Source: Chloroflexota bacterium
Lineage (GTDB): Bacteria > Chloroflexota > UBA11872 > VXOZ01
NCBI GenBank assembly: GCA_012270555.1
Contig: JAAXIC010000004.1
Location: 1 to 43,131 of the forward strand
Reading direction: 5' to 3'
Length of the DNA stretch: 43,131 nt
The notes beneath the pieces were generated by a model that searched no databases, was not told the origin of the DNA, and saw only the letters and a program-made list of their open reading frames with translations. This document shows positions 24,724 to 32,878 of this stretch, piece by piece; position 1 is the first letter of the stretch; each line of letters opens with the position of its first letter. The position numbers and the translations under genes were made by a program.

Positions 24724-25990
24724 TGTCAGAATCTTCTTCCGGCGCTCGATGAAGCTCAATCAAGCGCTGCTTCTTCTCTTCACGTGAGCGCCGGTAGTCA
24801 TCTTCAGCCAAGCTCCCCGCCGCGAAGTCATCGTCGAGTTGGGCCAATTCGAGGAGCAGAGTCTCCCTGGCGTCCGGCGTATGAATGGCCGCCTCAGGCG
24901 CAGCCGTAGCCGCAGTCTTGCGGCGCAGACCGCCGCGCAGACGATAACCGGCATAGAGCAAAGGCAATGCCAGCACCACGCCGAGCAACACGAAGGGGCT
25001 GGCCTGGGCGCCGCGCACGCGCGCCAACAGCCGCTCGACACGCACCCGCAAGGAAGGCGCGGGCAAGCCTTCGACCCGTACTCGCACTTCCGCTCGCGCC
25101 GCCAGCGAGTCCGTGGACCCGACCACGTAGCTGCGGTCGCCAATCGGCGTGGCTTGCACTTTGAGTTGATCGGATACCATGCGCAGGTTGTGTTCTTCCA
25201 GCGCGAGGATGGCGAAGTTGTCCGTGGGGTAGACCGTCCGCTTGACCAAATCCAGGGAACTGCCGGCATACGGCACCTGGTAGCCGAATGCTACTTCACG
25301 CTCGCCCGGCAAGAGCGGCATGAAGACGCCGAAACCGCGATCGATCTGCACGACGTTCTCCGCATTCATCCCGCTGAGCATGGTGAGGTCCTGAGCATTG
25401 GCAGGCAGCGCAAAGCGCAGTATCCTGTCCATTATCGCCCCACCGCCCGCGGCACCCGTGGCGAGGTACGTCCGGTCACTTTCATTTGCGAACCGTACGA
25501 CCTCGATGACGGCGAGCATGCCGCTCTGCTCCTCTCCCGGCGAGATGATCAGCACATCCGTGATGACCCGCACCACGCTCGCGTCCTGGCTGGCTTCATA
25601 CACTATGAGCGGCGGCGCTTGAATTTCAGCGCTTTCTGCAAAGAGCACCTCCGGCGTGTTGTACGGCACTTGCATATAGGCGGCTACCACCACGAAGCCC
25701 AGCCCGGCGTCCGTGGGAACTTCGACGAAACGATACGCGCCCGCGGCGTCGGTGACTTGCGTGCGTTGCTCCACGATGTTGCCGTCGCGCAGGAAGTAGA
25801 GGGTTACGGCTACGTCCGCCGGTACGCTGCCTCCCTCAGTACCGTTGACGACGGTGCCGGTGATGACGCCGTCTGACGCCGCCAGGGGAGCGGTAGCAAG
25901 GAAACTGAGGAGAATCGCGAAGAGCAAGGATAAGGCGATGCGTCTTGGCGACAGGGAGTTGAGCTTAGCTCTTGAGACTTTGACGGCCAA
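24716..25990 (-). CDS. Secreted TTR/CarboxypepD_reg-like protein with membrane anchor
   Basis: About 424 aa. A signal peptide (ALSLLFAILLSFLATAPLAAS) leads to a beta-sandwich module resembling the carboxypeptidase regulatory/transthyretin fold (GVITGTVVNGTEGG ... DAAGAYRFVEVP). A long extracytoplasmic region follows, then a membrane helix near residues 330-351 and a cytoplasmic tail. The tail motif LLLELAQLDDDFAAGSLAED resembles that of the neighbouring CcmI-like protein. The start is unclear. No ATG lies next to the signal peptide; TTG 25990 is my choice, while ATG 26110 would read through repeat E. It is embedded in the ccm operon. The role is unknown, perhaps apocytochrome or heme handling. 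Confidence 0.7.
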   Translation of the reverse strand: MAVKVSRAKLNSLSPRRIALSLLFAILLSFLATAPLAASDGVITGTVVNGTEGGSVPADVAVTLYFLRDGNIVEQRTQVTDAAGAYRFVEVPTDAGLGFVVVAAYMQVPYNTPEVLFAESAEIQAPPLIVYEASQDASVVRVITDVLIISPGEEQSGMLAVIEVVRFANESDRTYLATGAAGGGAIMDRILRFALPANAQDLTMLSGMNAENVVQIDRGFGVFMPLLPGEREVAFGYQVPYAGSSLDLVKRTVYPTDNFAILALEEHNLRMVSDQLKVQATPIGDRSYVVGSTDSLAARAEVRVRVEGLPAPSLRVRVERLLARVRGAQASPFVLLGVVLALPLLYAGYRLRGGLRRKTAATAAPEAAIHTPDARETLLLELAQLDDDFAAGSLAEDDYRRSREEKKQRLIELHRAPEEDSDNG

Positions 25991-26009
25991 ACGACTTGCC
26001 GTGTCTGCG

Positions 26010-26058
26010 AAGATGGATTCTGCGCCCCGGCACGGGGCGAGCTTTCGTGGGAATGACG
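26010..26058. repeat. Family E repeat, long form with mini-hairpin
   Basis: AAGATGGATTC, then a GCCCCGGCACGGGGCGAGCT hairpin at 26024-26043, then TTCGTGGGAATGACG. Compared with the short form at 148-179, the hairpin is an insertion just before the CT of the stem. It sits in the leader of the TTR-like gene. Confidence 0.7.
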
Positions 26059-26184
26059 GATAAGATGCCGAAATAGATTCTCGCTTGGGCGGGAGCCCTG
26101 TAACCTCCATTTGGTCGGCTTTCTGTCCTAGCGGTAACGACAAACCTCTGAGGCCGCTGTCAAGCGTTGCTTGCACAGGAGATC

Positions 26185-27492
26185 TCACTGTTCGTTTCTC
26201 CACGCGATGCCGCCGTCGGTGCTGCGGTACACTTCTCCCGTCTCGGTTACGGCGAGCACCGTGCGGTCGGTCGCCGGGTCTACTGTCACTGCCACAAGCG
26301 GCTTGCGCAGGGGCAGATCCACCCACGTCTGGCCGTCCGACGTCGACATGTACAGTCCGGTGTGCGCCGCCGCGTAGAGCACCCTGCCGTCAGGCGCGCC
26401 GGTGAGGGCGCGGACGGGTCCCCGCAAGGCCATGGTGACCGCGCCGCTCGCCGCTCGCCACGTCTCACCCTCGTCGCTGCTCGCCAGCACTCTCCCCGAT
26501 TCTACGGCAATGAAAAGGAGCGGGGGGATGCTGCCCATGTGAATCGCCACGATTGCCTCGTTGTCCGGCGTCGCGACCGCTTCCCAGGTCCTGCCCCCGT
26601 CGCGTGAACGCTGCAATCCAACATCGGCGAAACTGGCGTAGACCTCCGTTGGCAGGTAGGGGTTGACGGCTGCCGCGAGAATCTCAGCGCCCGGCAACGT
26701 GCCGGTGATTGCCTGCCACGTGCGGCCGGCGTCAGCCGTTACGTGTACACCACTTTCGGAAAACACGTACGCGAAGCCTGCTCCGGCAGGCGATACTGCC
26801 ATGGCTATGGGTACAACGTCCAGCGAGCTTTGCGTCCACGCCCGGCCCCCGTCACGGCTCTCCAGCAAGCCGCTCGCATTCGCCAGGAGCACCTGATCGG
26901 GAGCGACATAGGCAAAACCCACGAGTACTGCTGCGTCGATCTGGGCTATAGGCGTTTGCTGCGTGAGTGTGCGGGAAGAGGCGCGATAGAGCTGAAAGAT
27001 ACCGCCAAATGCGATGAGGACGAGGAGGACGGGCACGCCGATCCACAGCCAGTGCATGCCTCGCGCCGTGGCGGGCGCCGGCACTTCTGCGGCAGACACT
27101 TGGTCGGCAGGCACTGACTGCTCCCCGCGACGCCGGGCGCGTATCCGCAGTATTTCGGCCTCGATAGCGTCGCTGAGCGCGTTCGTGTCGCCGCGCTCTT
27201 TGGCTTCGTCCAGAGCATCGGCTTCCCGTTGCCTGGTCTGAAGCAGGGCAAGCACGCGCTGCTTCTGGGTCTCGCGCAGAGAGGCGTACTCTTCCGCGGT
27301 GAGATCGCCCTGCTCGTGCTCCAGATCGATTTCCTCAAGTTCTTGATAGAGCAGCAGTGTGCGCTCCGCGATGTCGTCGCGTACACTTTCTCGCCGGTGC
27401 GTAGCGGGCGCCCCTTTGCGTTTGACAAGCGGCCACAGAATCCACAGCAACGCCGCTACGCCAAACACGCCGCCAAACACCACCATGCTCAT
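26185..27492 (-). CDS. CcmI-like membrane protein fused to an Asp-box propeller
   Basis: Protein of 435 aa. Residues 3-22 form a membrane helix. Residues 45-85 hold a CcmI-type cytoplasmic motif (YQELEEIDLEHEQGDLTAEE). A second helix spans 148-167. The extracytoplasmic part is a beta-propeller with six Asp boxes (S-x-D-x-G-x-x-W) at 212-219, 252-259, 296-303, 338-345, 383-390 and 424-431, similar in type to Ycf48/BNR proteins. CcmI normally ends in a TPR domain that binds apocytochrome; here a propeller takes its place. ATG 27492 overlaps the ccmH stop by 4 bp, supporting a joint role with CcmH. Confidence 0.85.
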   Translation of the reverse strand: MSMVVFGGVFGVAALLWILWPLVKRKGAPATHRRESVRDDIAERTLLLYQELEEIDLEHEQGDLTAEEYASLRETQKQRVLALLQTRQREADALDEAKERGDTNALSDAIEAEILRIRARRRGEQSVPADQVSAAEVPAPATARGMHWLWIGVPVLLVLIAFGGIFQLYRASSRTLTQQTPIAQIDAAVLVGFAYVAPDQVLLANASGLLESRDGGRAWTQSSLDVVPIAMAVSPAGAGFAYVFSESGVHVTADAGRTWQAITGTLPGAEILAAAVNPYLPTEVYASFADVGLQRSRDGGRTWEAVATPDNEAIVAIHMGSIPPLLFIAVESGRVLASSDEGETWRAASGAVTMALRGPVRALTGAPDGRVLYAAAHTGLYMSTSDGQTWVDLPLRKPLVAVTVDPATDRTVLAVTETGEVYRSTDGGIAWRNEQ

Positions 27493-28082
27493 GAACGCTT
27501 GTCCTGCTTGTAGCGCCCGAACTCTTCCTCGAAGATTTTTTCTAAGTCACCGGAGGGAGAATCAGTCGCCAGCACCGTTGCGGAAGCCGAATCAGGCCGG
27601 CTCTGATGCCAATTCCAGAGCACGATACCAACGATAGCCGCGCCGAAGACAAGCACGCCAATAGCGGTTACCCACAACAAAAGACTAAAGCCCTCCCGGC
27701 GCGGCTCGAGTAAAACGTCCTCGCCGTAGCGGTCGACGAAATACTGGATGATCGCTTCCTCGCTCTCGCCCTGCGCCACCTTTTCACGAATTACCTCACG
27801 CATCTCTTCCGCCAACTGCGACTGGGAGTACGCCACCGGGATGTTCTGGCAGACCGGGCACTTGAGTTGCTTGGCGATGGCCACGGTCTGTTCGTCGATA
27901 GATTGCGCCCTGATGGTGTGGGTACCGAGTTGGAGCAGCAACACGGCGAGCGCGAACGCGGCAAAGGCCCCTGTTGAGAACACCGTTACTCCTGCGTACC
28001 ACGGAGAGGAGCGGCGCGGTTCGCTACTGACCACAAACCTTGCCCCGTGCGCACGCTTTCCGGTTGTGCCGTAGAACGCCAT
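27489..28082 (-). CDS. ccmH: Cytochrome c maturation protein CcmH
   Basis: Thiol-disulfide protein of 197 aa that reduces the apocytochrome CxxCH site. The redox pair Cys75/Cys78 sits in LKCPVCQN, followed by the three-helix domain (SQSQLAEEMREVIREKVAQG, IIQYFVDRYGEDVLLEP). A membrane helix precedes it (AAFALAVLLLQLG) and a second follows (WVTAIGVLVFGAAIVGIVLW). GGAG lies eight bases upstream of ATG 28082. It starts 12 bp after ccmF and overlaps the next gene by 4 bp. No CcmG thioredoxin is encoded in the cluster. Confidence 0.93.
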   Translation of the reverse strand: MAFYGTTGKRAHGARFVVSSEPRRSSPWYAGVTVFSTGAFAAFALAVLLLQLGTHTIRAQSIDEQTVAIAKQLKCPVCQNIPVAYSQSQLAEEMREVIREKVAQGESEEAIIQYFVDRYGEDVLLEPRREGFSLLLWVTAIGVLVFGAAIVGIVLWNWHQSRPDSASATVLATDSPSGDLEKIFEEEFGRYKQDKRS

Positions 28083-28094
28083 CCCAGTTGCTCC

Positions 28095-30092
28095 CTAGGA
28101 CGATACCGTGCCCGGCGCCAAGCGGCCGGCGCGCACGTCAACAGTCGCAGGCACCGCCTCCGGCCACCAGGATATGAGCCCGCCGATGACGAGCAGCGCG
28201 CCGCCAAGCCAGAGAAAAGCCACCAGCGGGTTCACAAAGATGTGAAAGCTCGCCGTCCCGTCTTCGCCAAAAGCCGCCATCACGATGTACACGTCATCAA
28301 GCTGCGGGTAGACCGTTTTGATCACAACCTCGCTAATCGGCTGTTCTTCCCAATTCTCATAGACCACTTTTTGCGGCGCTACCTCGAACGACCGGTTGCC
28401 GTTGCGCACGAGCAGCGCGGCGATGGTGCGGTGCTTGCCCGGTTCGCTCCACGTGGTGAGCCCTTGGTAAGCCACCGTGTACTGGCCGACCTCCACGCTC
28501 TGTCCAGGACGCATGCTCACCGAGCGCTCCGTCTGGAAGAACGAGGAACCTACGATGGCGATGCCCATGATCGCCACCCCCACGTGAACAAGGTAACCGC
28601 CATAGCGGCGGCGGTTGTAGCGGAAGACCGCGAGCAGTGCGGTCGGATAGTGTGTCTGCTGGGCACGCCTTAGGGCCAGGGCCGTGCGATGAAACTCGCG
28701 CACGGCGACGACCAACGCAAACGCGCAAGCGGCGACGCTGAGTATCGTCCACGGCGAACGCGCGCCAAGCACGATGGCGGCAACCGTGATTATGGCAGTA
28801 GCAGCCAGAGTAGTGCGCAGTCCGCGCAAGAGCGCGCGCAGCGCGCCGCGCCGCCACGGCACGAGCATGCCCAAACCCATGAGGGCAACGATCGCCAAGA
28901 GCAGCGGGCCGTTGACTTGCTGGTAGAAGGGCGCGCCGACGTTGATTTTTCTCCCTTGGAGCGCTTCCGAGAGTAGAGGAAAAATAACACCGAGAAACGT
29001 CACGAGAATGACGGAGACGAAGAGGAGATTATTGAACAGAAACGAGGCTTCGCGCGACAGCATGGAGTCGAAGTTATGCTCGTCTTTCAGTTGCGGGAGA
29101 CGCAGCAGCAACAACGTGAGGGACACAATGAGGCTTACCGCCAGAAAGCCAAAGAAGTAGGGGCCGATCTCGGAGACCGCAAACGAGTGCACGGAGGAAA
29201 GGATGCCGCTCCGCACCACGAACGTGCCGAAGATGGCGAGGTTGAAGGCCACGATGATGAGCACCATGTTCCAGACTTTCAGCATCCCCCGCCGTTCCTG
29301 GACGAGAACGGAGTGCACGTAGGCCGACATCGCAAACCAAGGCATGATTGCGGCGTTCTCCACCGGGTCCCATCCCCAGTAGCCGCCCCAACCGAGGACA
29401 TGGTAGGCCCACCACGCGCCGAGCAGGTTACCGAGCGAGAGAAAGAGCCAAGCCAGCAACGCCCAATGGCGCGTCGCCTTGAGCCAGCGGTTGTCCACCT
29501 GGCCCGTGATCAACGCGGCCAAGGCAAAGGCAAAGGGGATCGATACACTCACGTATCCCGCCAGCAGCATGGGCGGATGCACCAACATGCCCGGGTCTTG
29601 GAGGAGCGGATTCAGCCCCCGGCCGTCGGGCGGCACCGGCGACACCGTCTCGAAGGGCGACGAGATGAAGTTGAGGACCGTGAGAATGAACGCCTCGATG
29701 GCCATGAGGACGGTAATGACGTATGGGATAAGCTGACGGTCGGTCCGGAAGTGGATCACTATGACGGCAGTCGAGAGCAACGCCAGCGTAAGCGACCAGT
29801 AGAGCAGGGAGCCGGCCTGACCGCCGTAAAAGCCGCTGAATATGTACGGCCACGGCTGGGAGCGCGTGGACTGGGCGACAACGTACTTCAGGCTGAAGTC
29901 ATGGGTAACGAACGCGTACATGAGGGTCAACGCCGCAAGCACCACCAACGCGGCCACGGCAAGCACGGCGTTGCGCGCGCTGACGACCAATTCCGGCACA
30001 CGCAGCCGCGCGCCTAGCACCGAGGCAACAGCGCTGTAGAGCGCCGCCAAGAGCGCGATGAAGAGGAGCGCTGTTCCGATGTTTGCCGTCAT
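28095..30092 (-). CDS. ccmF: Cytochrome c heme lyase CcmF
   Basis: Large membrane protein of 665 aa with about 15 helices, the heme ligation component with CcmH. The WWD motif WGGYWGWDPVENAAIMPW begins at residue 235, and PGMLVHPPMLLAGY shows the conserved periplasmic His. The loop often written G-x-E-G-S reads GGQAGSLLYW at residues 90-99, with Ala for Glu. The C-terminal periplasmic domain includes MRPGQSVEVGQYTVAYQG. ATG 30092 is separated from ccmE by 283 bp of apparently non-coding DNA. Confidence 0.95.
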   Translation of the reverse strand: MTANIGTALLFIALLAALYSAVASVLGARLRVPELVVSARNAVLAVAALVVLAALTLMYAFVTHDFSLKYVVAQSTRSQPWPYIFSGFYGGQAGSLLYWSLTLALLSTAVIVIHFRTDRQLIPYVITVLMAIEAFILTVLNFISSPFETVSPVPPDGRGLNPLLQDPGMLVHPPMLLAGYVSVSIPFAFALAALITGQVDNRWLKATRHWALLAWLFLSLGNLLGAWWAYHVLGWGGYWGWDPVENAAIMPWFAMSAYVHSVLVQERRGMLKVWNMVLIIVAFNLAIFGTFVVRSGILSSVHSFAVSEIGPYFFGFLAVSLIVSLTLLLLRLPQLKDEHNFDSMLSREASFLFNNLLFVSVILVTFLGVIFPLLSEALQGRKINVGAPFYQQVNGPLLLAIVALMGLGMLVPWRRGALRALLRGLRTTLAATAIITVAAIVLGARSPWTILSVAACAFALVVAVREFHRTALALRRAQQTHYPTALLAVFRYNRRRYGGYLVHVGVAIMGIAIVGSSFFQTERSVSMRPGQSVEVGQYTVAYQGLTTWSEPGKHRTIAALLVRNGNRSFEVAPQKVVYENWEEQPISEVVIKTVYPQLDDVYIVMAAFGEDGTASFHIFVNPLVAFLWLGGALLVIGGLISWWPEAVPATVDVRAGRLAPGTVSS

Positions 30093-30375
30093 CGTGCCTT
30101 ACTCACACTGCCCGGGAGTTTCGCTCATTTCGCATGCCACGTCGATACTCTCGCAGCCATTGCGGTACCCCAAAATTGCCCCGGCTTAAGGTAATTTGCG
30201 GCACCGCGCTCCATCCTCTTTTGGCATCGCCGCCTCGCGTGTTATCCCACCGGCGCATGCTGCATCCGGTGCCAGACAAAGATACCGCCCATCCCGATGT
30301 GCAGGATGAGCGGTCGCTTTCAGTTGCTTTTCTGCCAGACGCAATGGCCTGCAATTGAGCACATACACCTGCTTC

Positions 30376-30840
30376 TTACCCAGGTTGGGCGTAGTCTTTA
30401 CCGGCTGGGGCTGCTTCCTCGAACCGCGACGGACACTTCGCAAAGACCTGATCGGCGTAGTAGACGCCGTCTTGCCCTTGCTTTCCTTCTACGACCACCT
30501 GGACGTGGTCGCCAAAGATGTCGGAAAGGACACCACTATAGACAACCGTCAGCCTGCCGCTCTCATCCTCGACCTGGAAGCGCACGTCCTGGGATTCGGC
30601 GCTGCGCACGATTGTGCCGGGCACGACGTTGCCGGAGACGCGCGTCTGCTGCGTTTGCGCGCGCTCACCCATGTCCGCCAACTCGCTCACCGTGATGTAG
30701 TACGCCGTACCCGAGGGCAAAGCGGCCACAACCAGATACGCCACCGCCAGCAGGATGATGACGCCGCCCACGATGATCTTGATGTCGAAGACGCGACGGT
30801 TACGCCCGCCCGCGCGCTCCAACGCGACCTCACCTGCCAT
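30376..30840 (-). CDS. ccmE: Heme chaperone CcmE, Cys-type variant
   Basis: Periplasmic heme chaperone of 154 aa. It has an N-terminal membrane anchor (IIVGGVIILLAVAYLVVAAL) and an OB-fold beta-barrel with VRFQVEDESGRLTVVYSG and VQVVVEGK. The classical HxxxY heme-binding site is replaced by CPSRF at residues 136-140. Cys instead of His is known for CcmE of archaea and some bacteria (CxxxY), but Phe at the Tyr position is a further change. It starts 20 bp after the CopD-like gene. Confidence 0.92.
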   Translation of the reverse strand: MAGEVALERAGGRNRRVFDIKIIVGGVIILLAVAYLVVAALPSGTAYYITVSELADMGERAQTQQTRVSGNVVPGTIVRSAESQDVRFQVEDESGRLTVVYSGVLSDIFGDHVQVVVEGKQGQDGVYYADQVFAKCPSRFEEAAPAGKDYAQPG

Positions 30841-30860
30841 TTAGACCAGTCTTTCAGCTT

Positions 30861-31367
30861 CTATTGAGAACGCAATGCGCTCTCTGCAATTACCTTGAGC
30901 ACGTCAGCCAGTAACAAGACAACGCTGCCGATGACGGCGACCTGCACCACGGGCGAACGCAGCCGACGAAAGATGCCCTGCGACGCGGACGCATCCTGCT
31001 GCTGCGTGCTGATCGGCTTACGGACACCCGCTCGCCGCAGCCCGCCGGATATACATACCATCCATATAACCAATAGTACCTTAAGCACCAGAACGGCTAT
31101 ATAATCCAACCCCGGATTCACCGATGTCAGCCGGTCATACGTCAGGATGCCGCCGGAAATGAAGAACGTCCAGATGCAAAGCTGTACGATCTCATGAAAA
31201 CGTCGCTCAACCCCTTGGCGAAGCTTGCTCCAGCCGGCAGCCTTCTCCGCGGTATCCACCGCTGGTCGTATCACCAGCAGGTAGAAGAACGTGCCGCCGA
31301 TCCACATCACCGCCGCAGTCAGGTGCACCCAACGCAGTGCGACACGGAGCAGGTCTAGCGTGATCAC
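30861..31367 (-). CDS. CopD-like four-helix membrane protein
   Basis: Protein of 168 aa from GTG 31367, with GAGGAA ten bases upstream. Four hydrophobic helices are visible. The first holds WVHLTAAVMWIGGTFFYLLV, a His-containing pattern typical of CopD/DUF-type copper or heme membrane proteins; a further His lies in RRFHEIVQL. It is the first gene of the ccm operon. An extended -10 (TGCTACACT, 31417-31425) lies 50 bp upstream without a good -35. A role in copper or heme supply for cytochrome assembly is plausible. Confidence 0.8.
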   Translation of the reverse strand: MITLDLLRVALRWVHLTAAVMWIGGTFFYLLVIRPAVDTAEKAAGWSKLRQGVERRFHEIVQLCIWTFFISGGILTYDRLTSVNPGLDYIAVLVLKVLLVIWMVCISGGLRRAGVRKPISTQQQDASASQGIFRRLRSPVVQVAVIGSVVLLLADVLKVIAESALRSQ

Positions 31368-31560
31368 ACTCGGCGCATTCCTCGCTGCCGCGTTGCCCTA
31401 CGGTGAATTCCTTGCTAGTGTAGCATGGTGCAGTGGCGGGATGTGTCCGCGAGCCGACAATCTCGGCGGGGAGAAGCCCACGGTCGTATGCGGACGCGTG
31501 CGCTCGTAGCGCAACACGTTTGTATCGATGACTTTGCGCAAGCACATGCGTAGGGGCGAC

Positions 31561-31586
31561 GATAGCACAGGTTTGCAACCTGTGCC
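31561..31586. repeat. Family A palindromic repeat
   Basis: GATAGCACAGGTTTGCAACC followed by TGTGCC. It precedes the MITE-like element by 28 bp. Confidence 0.75.
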
Positions 31587-31614
31587 GTATCCCAGGCATT
31601 TTCTTTGCAAAGAG

Positions 31615-31846
31615 GCGGGAGACAAGCCCCAATGCTGTCGCATTAAGATTAAGACGGTACGCTCGTTGGGCGCGCTCTGCCCCCTCTCCCTAGGGAGAGG
31701 GCCGGGGTGAGGGGAAATGGCAGGCGCCAACAGGCGGGCGCAGGTTGCAAACCTACGCTACCGGGGATGTGAGGCGCGGTATTCATGCCATTTTGTCCGT
31801 GGGGGCGTTACCCCCTGATGCGACAAAATTGGGGACAAGCCCCCGC
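31615..31846. mobile_element. MITE-like element, copy 1
   Basis: Non-coding element of about 232 bp. Its ends form an imperfect inverted repeat of about 29 bp (GCGGGAG...CCCCAAT..TGTCGCAT). Inside are a family C palindrome (31679-31716) and a family A palindrome (31738-31762). A second, inverted copy at 40908-41164 is about 90% identical by eye. It carries no transposase, so it would need one in trans. With the solo family A copy it makes up most of the 527-bp gap before the sucrase/ferredoxin-like gene. Confidence 0.7.
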
Positions 31847-31894
31847 GCTACGTTTTGGATTGCGTTCCTCTGCATAGCAGCCGAGAAGAGGAGT

Positions 31895-32878
31895 ATGGTG
31901 GAGAGTACCGCAAGCATGGCCTTCTGTTCGCGTGTAGCGCAAGCAGCGGGCTTTCACCCAATCGGCACGGCACCGACCTACCTCACGCACCTTGCGTTGG
32001 AATGCGAGGTCCCGTGGGCGCGCGAAATAACGGAGTCCGCCACGTTTCCGGCTGAGGTTTGGGAGGTGATCGCGCGCGCGGCCAATGACGGCATTGAACC
32101 CCGCGTCACGGGCCTCATGCCCGATCCCGAGTATACGCACGCAGGCCTCACCCGCCTCTTCTCCTTTGCGCACACCGATGAACAGTCGCCAACCTACGCG
32201 AAGCGGGAATTCCTCGTGCCACCGGCGCAATTAGCGGCGCTTGTAGAGGCACTGCTCTATAGTCCAAGCGAAATCCAGCGGTTCGGCGCATATGAGCAAG
32301 CAACCGGCCACATCCGCGAACTCTTGGTGTGCAACCACGGCAGCCGCGACCGCTGCTGCGCCACCTTCGGCTTTGAAATCTACCGTGAACTGCGCGAAGT
32401 CTACGCGCGCGCCCAGCCGGACGCGCTGCGTGTCTGGCGGTGCAGTCACCTGGGCGGACATCGTATGGCGCCGACCCTGCTCGACCTTCCTGAAGGCCGC
32501 TACTATGCCTATGTTACCGCCGATGCTTTGCCCAATCTGGTCACGCGTGAAGGATCGTTCACTGCCCTTGACCGGCAATATCGCGGTTGGGGCCGGCTTT
32601 CGCCTTTGGAACAAGCCGCCGAGCACGCCGTATTGATGGCTGAGAATTGGCCGTGGACAACATACCGCGTGAGGAGTGAAACGACCGCTAGCAATGCGGA
32701 CGACGGCAGCGCCACCGTGACGCTTGCTTACACGGCACCCGATGCTTCACATGCCGGCACCTATCGGGTCGTCGTGCGCGAAGCGGCCGAACGTATGCTC
32801 ACGTTTCCAAGCTCCTGCGGCAAGGAGGACGAGCCGCAGCCGCAGTATGTGGTAGAGAGCGTGGAGAAACTACAATAG
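31895..32878 (+). CDS. Sucrase/ferredoxin-like family protein
   Basis: Protein of about 327 aa. The N-terminal FCSRVAQAAGFHPIGTAP and VPWAREI and the C-terminal thioredoxin-like ferredoxin region (VCNHGSRDRCCATFG, then VWRCSHLGGHRMAPTLLDLP) match the sucrase/ferredoxin-like family. The Cys and His residues probably bind a 2Fe-2S cluster. The start is uncertain: ATG 31895 follows GAGGAG too closely, GTG 31898 is better spaced, and ATG 31916 is also possible. Longer readings begin inside the MITE-like element. Its stop overlaps the convergent SCO gene by 9 bp. The function of the family is poorly known. Confidence 0.85.
   Translation: MVESTASMAFCSRVAQAAGFHPIGTAPTYLTHLALECEVPWAREITESATFPAEVWEVIARAANDGIEPRVTGLMPDPEYTHAGLTRLFSFAHTDEQSPTYAKREFLVPPAQLAALVEALLYSPSEIQRFGAYEQATGHIRELLVCNHGSRDRCCATFGFEIYRELREVYARAQPDALRVWRCSHLGGHRMAPTLLDLPEGRYYAYVTADALPNLVTREGSFTALDRQYRGWGRLSPLEQAAEHAVLMAENWPWTTYRVRSETTASNADDGSATVTLAYTAPDASHAGTYRVVVREAAERMLTFPSSCGKEDEPQPQYVVESVEKLQ

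Noticed and set aside
26111-26326. Longer N-terminus of the TTR-like protein
   Set aside because: It would overlap the CcmI-like gene and translate non-coding sequence; the signal peptide lies far downstream.
31745-31894. Longer N-terminus of the sucrase/ferredoxin-like protein
   Set aside because: It would begin at a TTG inside the MITE-like element.
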